This document shows positions 60,293 through 64,000 of a stretch of 64,000 nucleotides of DNA, in pieces. Where the stretch lies: NCBI GenBank assembly GCA_013397695.1, contig VYZI01000003.1:7919132-7983131 (forward strand). The letters are read 5' to 3'. The number at the start of each line of letters is the position of its first letter. Positions within the stretch are counted from its first letter, which is position 1. The DNA comes from Centropus unirufus (lineage: Eukaryota > Chordata > Aves > Cuculiformes > Centropidae). The notes below the pieces were generated by a model. The model saw only the letters and a list, made by a program, of their open reading frames with translations. It had not been told where the DNA came from and did no database searches. A program made the position numbers and the translations under genes.

Positions 60293-63200
60293 TAGGCCAG
60301 TGGGATCCTCTGATCACCACAGGTCATTAACTATCGAAGGCAGGCTCCTTCATGAGAGGATAGGACCTAGAAAAAGATACCTGGTTTACATAGTCAGTGG
60401 AAGTCATGTCATTACTTTTTAGAGAAGAAAAGCCTCCAAATGTGAAACTACATTTTTCATGGTCTGATACAAGGCCACTTGTGAAAGTCTTTCCTTAAAG
60501 CAAGTAGAGCACAGTGAAATTTAATGTAAAATGTGACAAGATGAGAATGAATGTTACTTACAGCAAGATACTTGCAGCGCCCCTCAGCAGAACCAAATCT
60601 GGTCGTCACCAGGGCAAGAGGGAGCTGAGGAGATCAGACCCAAGCAAAGCACAGCATAGGCAAGTATTCTTCCAAGCACCTCATTCCTCTTAACCAGCAG
60701 CAGCCCCATTCCCTGCATGCTGGGACAGCAGAGATGTGGTCTGCTGACCTGTATGCCTCATTTTTGTTATCTCCTGTTTGGGAGAGTGTGCAGCAGCTAT
60801 GGCTAGGAAGAAATTTGTCAGGTTTCAGGAAAGATATTTATTTTCCCAGTGATGCAGGTCTTCATCTGTATCACAGGAGTCTCCTAAATAGACATTCAGC
60901 TTGAGAAGCACATGTACACCATGTGCTAGGAATTTGAGGACATTCACCTGAATCCGGCTGGTAAGCAGGAGACCCAGCCTAGCGATGGGCAGAGGCACCA
61001 TGGGTGTCTACATTATGCTCCCCCAAGCCAGCAGCAGTCAGCAGTGCATGCATGGTGGTCTGCTTGCACCCCCAGACAGAAATGTGGCATTTTTGACATG
61101 GAATGCCTGAGGTTTGCTTCCTTGTTTCATTAGGGTATTGAACCATGTGAGTTAGGCCAACCTCTGACTCGTCATGTGCCTAAAATTGGAGCTGTCCTGA
61201 GGCGCCTTAAACATCAGATTTGTTTGCTATTCTCTGGTTGAGTTTGGAGGACCCTGGATATTCACGTTCTGTGAAAATCCAGCTGGCAGTTTCCAGGAGG
61301 GGTTTGGTTTTGAAGGAGGTGGGTCCTAATTCCAGCTTCTGGAAATGTCAAAGTGAATGTTTCTGTTGCATCACTGTACAAATATTCAATGTGGTGGGCT
61401 CCAAGACGCCGCTTCCTTCAATAGCGCCTGGCACTGTAGCTCAAGACTTTGTTTAGGAAGTGAGTATTTTTAGGTGTTACAACTATAAGCCAGACCTAAT
61501 GTTTTAAAAGAGGAAATTATTGTGTACTGAAACCTTTCATGGTGGTGCAAAGGCTGAAGCTACAGAAGCAGTGTCAATCTGTAGGACTTGAAGCAATAGC
61601 CATCGAGTTCAGTGGAGGGAGAAACAGAGACAGGAGAGAATAGCAGTGTTTGAGGGGCACAGCTAAAACCATCCTGAGGGAAGGAGATGTTACACTACTC
61701 TGCTTGTAGTGTTTTATTATCCTTTTATCAGTACTGCTCATCAGGAAACGTGAAGATACACAGAAAAGCCCTTGGGAGGGGAAAGGAAAGAGGTACCGTG
61801 ACTCATCGGCTTTATAAATCACGACCCATCTGCATTTCTCTAACACATCATGAATGAGTCAAAGGGGGAAGTGTGCAGCTATAAGACAGGTTAGTAATGT
61901 TTCGTGTTAGTTGCTGAGTTTGTTCCTCTCCTTTGGGAGCTCTATAGATGCCTTCAGTGCTGCAGTTGTGTTGGATGAGGCTGATATGAAGGCTGCTTCC
62001 ATTATTGGACAAGGAGAGATGGCTAAGCATCCCATAAGTCTACATGGATTGCCTGTCCTTTTCAGACATGGTGTCCTGGTGACATAGATTCCTTTTGCTT
62101 TCTCTCTTCCTCTAAGAAGTGGTCACCAAATCACTTCCTTGTCTCAGACTCCACTCCTTCCCCTCCATTGGGTTCTCTGGACACTTTATCTGTTTTGTAC
62201 TGTGATGCATGCCAAGATGTTCAGGGCTTTAAGGGCTACTTCTAAAAGTTTTTTTCTTTCAGAAAGTTAGAAGTTACTTCTACTCTGCAGCCATGCAAGA
62301 GAAACACCCGAAATGCACATGTAATTCTCATTTTGTTTTACTCTTTGAAGTTCCCCTGCAAACATGTTCCTGAGCACCATGATAATTTTACTTAAAAAAA
62401 TTAGTGGTCTGGTGTCTAAAAAAAATTGACACTGTGGTTTCCAAAGCAGAAAAAAATTGCCAGGGGAGAGAAGCAGTGTGAAAAGTATTAAAGCAGGAAC
62501 GCTTTTGCACTGCTCCTTAAATTTTTAAGCACATAGGATGAAGAAATTGAACGTCTTGATTCTGTCATAGCCCATCTTCCTGTTTGGAGGCATTTAACTG
62601 AGAGTGTCCCTATAATAAAAATAAACCTGAAGACAGAGAATACATAATAATATTTAAAATGCATGGTCATATGGTAAATATATCCTACTGTACCCTGCCT
62701 GGATGGCGTTGTCCTGCAATGATGACACAAAGGAAAGAGGACCAGACGTTAGTGTTAAGATGCTTGATCTCAACAAGTGAGAAGTGATTGCTGAAAATTT
62801 CTTAAGAAAAGTGTTTCTTTTAACAGCCCTCCCTTCTTAGAGGAATTCACTTCTTAGAAGCATACTTGAAAAGAAATTAAGCTGAATATTCATCAAGAAT
62901 AAACTGGCTTTTTTCCCCATGTAGAATCAAAGGTGGATGTATCTAGGTTTTACTCGTGTGGCAGAAGGTAGTGTCTACAGGTAACTTTTGCATCTCAGTA
63001 TGAAGAATTGCTTAAATCTAGTGACTGTAATCCAGTCCAATGATGAGAATTCAGTGAGCTGCACAGACAAGTAATTAAACTAATTAGAATGAATGTTTTT
63101 ATAGTGTTTCTATTTTTCTCTTTAAAAATCTGTTGCTCTTTATTTCTCTGTGATGAACATGCAAGTACACACCCTATAAGAAAACGCACCACTGATTAAA

Positions 63201-64000
63201 GGAGGTAATTTTGACATGGTATGTGATTAATCTTTGGAGCCCACTGCCCCTGGAAGCTGTTGATGGAGGGCGCTGGACAGAGGTTCAGCCCCACTGTGGG
63301 TGTTGGAACATCTGCGATTTTTTTCGGATGTCTTGCACGGGTGGTTAATGCATCTTTCTTGGAAGAGATCAGTTTATGTTTTCCCTTCCCCAAGAAGAAT
63401 GTGGGCCGTGGGGTGCACACCCACTAATACCTGTAAGCTTTAAGTGTGCGCTGTCATAGGTGCCACTGGGATTTGGGGTGCCTTTCTGTCCCTGAACATC
63501 TGCAGCTCCCGTGGGGGCACTAGTGAAGCCATGTGTTCAGCAGGACCTCGAAGCTGGTGTCTCTGGCAGAAGCCCACACTACAAGGAAAAGAGCTTTTTC
63601 TGGACCTCTCCAACTTCAGAAACCAGTGGGAGCTGCAGCTCTTGTGTGTGGTTGCCTATGGGCCAGGTTTTGTGTGCAAGCCGTGGAGTTGGGTTTTTTT
63701 ATTTTTGGTTTGGTTTTTTTTAAGGGGAAAGCAGTGGCCAGGAAGCAAGGAAACCTGGATTTTTGTCCCCACCTTGGCACCCTGGTCCTGCTCCATCCTC
63801 TCCAGTGCATGCTCTCCTAGAGAGGGACCATCTCTGCCTGTACCTGAGATTAAGGCCACTGTCTTGGATGGGACAAGTAACTGTTGCGACAATATAAGTA
63901 TTGAGTCAGGACATGAGCTAGACCATAAGGTGGTGGTTTTTATTGTGAGTAGGTTGTTCTGTTACTTATGCAGAGAGCAAAGAAAGCTAAAATCAGGCCT
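60293..64000. other. Non-coding stretch, no gene recognised
   Basis: Unique sequence to the window end with short A and T runs (62394-62400, 63692-63722). No exon, RNA gene or transposon recognised. Confidence 0.5.

Noticed and set aside
1..64000. A bacterial-type system, CRISPR array, endogenous retrovirus or LTR pair
   Set aside because: No regular direct-repeat array, no paired LTRs, and no gag/pol/env-like reading frames were recognised on either strand; the only reverse-transcriptase sequence is CR1.

Overview
The window looks like a stretch of a bird genome, or at least of an archosaur or other sauropsid. The clearest evidence is a set of CR1 non-LTR retrotransposon remnants: the typical CR1 3' tail with its roughly 8-bp ATTCTRTG repeats, and about 0.8 kb of degraded reverse-transcriptase tail. 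A few much older MIR-like SINE relics are also present. Base composition is vertebrate-like: CpG-poor everywhere except one sharp GC-rich island. There is one 11-N assembly gap. I see no bacterial or viral gene organisation, no CRISPR array and no tRNA or rRNA gene.

No protein-coding gene could be identified by product. The main landmark is a CpG island at about 5.26-7.08 kb. It contains an octamer motif and a consensus CRE 8 bp apart, long pyrimidine and G tracts, and a good splice-donor match at 6244/6245. In sampled 60-base lines the + strand is C-over-G upstream of the island and G/T-rich downstream. Vertebrate transcribed strands usually show the second pattern. The best reading is therefore a promoter and first exon of a + strand gene whose first intron covers most or all of the remaining ~57 kb. 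The gene's identity cannot be read from this window.

Layout: 1-5.2 kb is non-coding sequence upstream of the promoter, with three AT-rich blocks that resemble conserved regulatory elements (about 1.95-2.16, 3.76-4.1 and 4.86-5.11 kb). 5.26-7.08 kb is the island. 7.1-64 kb is probable intron or intergenic sequence holding CR1 pieces (11.0, 23.3, 25.95, 26.5-27.3 and 27.4 kb), MIR-like relics (19.0, 20.3, 43.6, 50.1 and 60.2 kb), simple repeats, and candidate enhancer blocks (16.1-16.8, 18.5-18.7, 24.2-24.4, 24.8-25.1 and 42.43-42.62 kb). The last of these carries a near-perfect RFX X-box and an AP-1 site.

The best candidates for something undescribed are structural. One is a ~105-nt imperfect hairpin at 31.90-32.00 kb with a 17-bp core stem, which folds best as + strand RNA and would lie in the sense direction of the inferred intron (pri-miRNA-like, or a small palindromic transposon). 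Others are a 16-bp perfect palindrome at 15.18 kb and a nested direct and inverted repeat at 39.2 kb. No exotic gene system is evident, and the conserved-element calls are judgements from sequence texture that need an alignment to confirm.
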